7,101 nucleotides of DNA from an uncultured Lachnospiraceae bacterium (GTDB taxonomy: Bacteria > Bacillota > Clostridia > Lachnospirales > Lachnospiraceae): NCBI GenBank assembly GCA_902783765.1, contig CACZSB010000011.1, positions 1 to 7,101 of the forward strand. Reading direction: 5' to 3'. A program made the translations under genes and the position numbers. Positions 5,337 to 7,101 of the stretch are shown piece by piece (position 1 is the first letter of the stretch; the number at the start of each line of letters is the position of its first letter). The notes under the pieces are model-generated. The model was given only the letters and a program-made list of their open reading frames with translations, ran no database searches and had not been told where the DNA came from.

Positions 5337-7101
5337 ATGGAAGAAAAAAAAGTATTATTATCCGTTAGAGACCTGGATGTGAAATTCCGGGTCCGGGGCC
5401 GTATTCTGACTGCTATCCGGGGCATTTCCCTGGACATTTACGAAAATGAGTCCATTGCCATAGTGGGAGAATCCGGTTCCGGCAAGTCGGTTTTCACTAA
5501 GACCTTTGCGGGCATGCTGGATACCAACGGCTTTATTGACCGGGGTTCCGTTGTTTTCCATGACAAGGAGCTTTCCGACACTTCGTTAAAGCTGGATGGC
5601 TCCGCCAAAAGAATGATCGATTCCCTGCACCAGCGCTTAAACCGGGACTCCCGGCTGGAGGCCGGGGGCGGGACCTGGAAGGAAATTCTGAAGCTGGAAG
5701 CGGAGAAAAAAGCCAGGGGTAGTTTGTCTGACGAAGATGACGAAAAAATGAGCGGGGAAATGAAGGAGCTTCAGTTCCAGCTTACGGAAGCCAGAAATCA
5801 GAGGATGACCTTCGATTCCCATTCCGAGAAGCAGAAGATTCAGGAAATCGATGCAAAAATCAAGGGTTATGAACTGGCTATCAAGGTCCTGGAGAATAAA
5901 CGGAAGGAAATGATTTCCGCCCGGAAGAGCTCCCTGGCGTCGGATACGGCCTATCAGAAGTCTTTTAATGACAGAATGGCCGCCCTGAAGGAAAAATATG
6001 CCAAGGAAACAAGCGGCGATGTCTCCTCTTTGTCGGAACGGAATCTGGGGATTGCCCGGGAGATTTATCTTTCCGTGGGCCGTTTCCATTTGGCCAAGCG
6101 TCACAGCGTATCCCGGGCCCTGGAAAAGGCCTACCGGGAGGCTATGCGCCTGGGGGAAGATCTGAATGATGAAAGAGTTCGGGATGCCGTCTACGGGGAT
6201 ATTGCCCTGCGGGTACGGCTGGAGGAAGTGGACGAGAAGAACGACACGCTCCGGGGCACCTGTATTATGGACGTTTCCAAGGTGAAGTATCCCAAGGACT
6301 GGACCCGGATCCGGGGCAACAAAATCGCCACGGTTTTCCAGGATCCCATGACCAGCCTGAACCCCATTATTACCATCGGCAAGCAGATCACCAGTATTAT
6401 TCTGAAGCATCAGGACTGCGGTGAGGCGGAGGCCCGCAAGCGGGCCCTGACCCTTATGCACCAGGTAGGGATTCCCAATCCGGAGAATCGTTTTGACGAT
6501 TATCCCTTCCAGTATTCCGGCGGCATGCGGCAGCGTATCGTTATTGCCATTGCCCTGTCCTGCCGGCCCAAGATTCTGATTTGCGACGAGCCCACCACAG
6601 CCCTGGATGTGACCATCCAGGCCCAGATATTGCAGCTTCTGAAGGATCTGCAGAAGGAATACAGCTATACCATCGTCTTTATCACCCACGATTTGGGTGT
6701 GGTGGCCAATATAGCGGACCGGGTGGCGGTGCTGTACGGCGGACAGGTAATCGAGCTGGGAACCGTGGAGGATGTTTTCTACGACGCCCGGCATCCCTAT
6801 ACCTGGGCGCTACTGTCCAGTCTGCCTCAGCTGGCCCGGAAGGGTGAAAAGCTGTATTCCATTTCCGGTACGCCGCCTTCCTTATACAACCGGATCGTGG
6901 GGGATGCCTTTGCTCCCCGGAATCCCTATTGTCTGAAGGTGGATACTCTGGAAGAACCGCCCATGTTCCAGGTGAGTGAGACCCATTTTGCCAAGACCTG
7001 GCTGCTGGATCCCCGCTCTCCCAAGGTTTCCAAGCCGGAGGCTATTGAAAATATTCACGAGAAGCTTTGCCGGGCCTATAATATTCAGGAGGGTAGCCAG
7101 A
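5337..7101 (+). CDS. oppD: Oligopeptide importer ATPase OppD with large insertion (3' end outside window)
   Basis: At least 588 residues are read without a stop to the window edge. This cytoplasmic ATPase powers import, normally as a heterodimer with OppF. Visible motifs are Walker A GESGSGKS (44-51), Q-loop 'VFQDPMTSLNP' (Gln335), signature YSGGM (393-397), Walker B ILICDE (413-418, catalytic Glu418), D-loop ALD (422-424) and switch His451. The oligopeptide-transporter C-terminal region starts at 'RHPYTWALL' (485-493). Everything needed for ATP hydrolysis is present. Walker A Lys50 and Gln335 are 285 residues apart, against about 49 in E. coli OppD. The difference is an insertion described separately. 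The C-terminal Cys motif is degenerate (Asp523, Asn529, Asp536, Thr554 at the usual Cys positions). 'PRSPKV' and the final helix suggest the true end is close. It starts 12 nt after oppC. Confidence 0.94.
   Translation, partial: MEEKKVLLSVRDLDVKFRVRGRILTAIRGISLDIYENESIAIVGESGSGKSVFTKTFAGMLDTNGFIDRGSVVFHDKELSDTSLKLDGSAKRMIDSLHQRLNRDSRLEAGGGTWKEILKLEAEKKARGSLSDEDDEKMSGEMKELQFQLTEARNQRMTFDSHSEKQKIQEIDAKIKGYELAIKVLENKRKEMISARKSSLASDTAYQKSFNDRMAALKEKYAKETSGDVSSLSERNLGIAREIYLSVGRFHLAKRHSVSRALEKAYREAMRLGEDLNDERVRDAVYGDIALRVRLEEVDEKNDTLRGTCIMDVSKVKYPKDWTRIRGNKIATVFQDPMTSLNPIITIGKQITSIILKHQDCGEAEARKRALTLMHQVGIPNPENRFDDYPFQYSGGMRQRIVIAIALSCRPKILICDEPTTALDVTIQAQILQLLKDLQKEYSYTIVFITHDLGVVANIADRVAVLYGGQVIELGTVEDVFYDARHPYTWALLSSLPQLARKGEKLYSISGTPPSLYNRIVGDAFAPRNPYCLKVDTLEEPPMFQVSETHFAKTWLLDPRSPKVSKPEAIENIHEKLCRAYNIQEGSQ
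5589..6296 (+). other. Helical insertion in OppD (residues ~85-320)
   Basis: About 235 residues interrupt the nucleotide-binding domain between the strand 'GSVVFHDKEL' (70-79) and the strand leading to the Q-loop ('RIRGNKIATVFQ', 324-335). Residues about 114-225 are rich in Lys, Glu, Gln and Leu. Heptad-like spacing is seen around 'QEIDAKIKGYELAIKVLENK' (169-188), so an antiparallel coiled-coil hairpin is plausible. Residues about 232-300 look like further helices, for example 'LAKRHSVSRALEKAYREAMR' (252-271). I recognise no catalytic motif and no known domain. The reading frame is intact across both junctions, and codon use there looks like the rest of the gene, so it is part of the protein rather than an assembly error. 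Confidence 0.8.

Noticed and set aside
5637..6794. 385-codon antisense open frame across oppD
   Set aside because: It covers Walker B and signature codons of oppD in reverse and has no domain or start signal of its own. It also does not explain the OppD insertion, which is open and well-behaved on the + strand.
1..7101. CRISPR array, tRNA, rRNA or insertion sequence
   Set aside because: No spaced direct repeats, RNA-gene cores, transposase motifs or terminal inverted repeats were seen.

Overview
The window carries the 5' part of an oligopeptide (Opp/Ami-type) ABC importer operon, all on the + strand, in the order oppA, oppB, oppC, oppD. The oppD gene runs off the right edge, and an oppF partner would be expected just beyond it. 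The proteins most resemble the Gram-positive AmiA/AmiC/AmiD/AmiE branch rather than the E. coli Opp branch. OppB has a large extracytoplasmic domain. OppC lacks the usual GTD..GRD motif. The OppD tail has the 'GDAFAPRN...THFAKTWLL' form that I recall from Firmicutes. With the lipoprotein signal, strong purine-rich Shine-Dalgarno sites and mid-range GC, this points to a Firmicute, probably a gut-type clostridium (Lachnospiraceae/Oscillospiraceae-like). The genus cannot be determined from the window.

Layout. Positions 1-421 are non-coding. They hold a probable terminator for an upstream gene (12-50), a weaker terminator-like element (73-106), a good sigma-A promoter (-35 TTGAAA at 267-272, 17 bp, -10 TATATT at 290-295) and a leader of about 120 nt with several competing stems before oppA. 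oppA (422-2644) is followed by a 130-nt gap with a strong hairpin lacking a U-tract, which probably lets oppA mRNA accumulate above oppBCD mRNA. oppB (2775-4343), oppC (4350-5324) and oppD (5337 to the edge) are tightly packed, with gaps of 6 and 12 nt.

How the parts work together: lipid-anchored OppA captures peptides outside the membrane, OppB and OppC form the channel, and OppD with the expected OppF hydrolyses ATP.

The most striking observation is that OppA appears circularly permuted. The segment that in OppA/AmiA proteins follows the GWGPDY-DP motif and forms the C-terminus is absent there. A matching segment instead sits at residues about 82-182, between the lipoprotein linker and the canonical N-terminal start. 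The second is that OppD has about 235 extra, mostly charged and helical residues between Walker A and the Q-loop. The Cys positions of the usual OppD/DppD C-terminal motif are also replaced. All family comparisons come from memory, not from a search.
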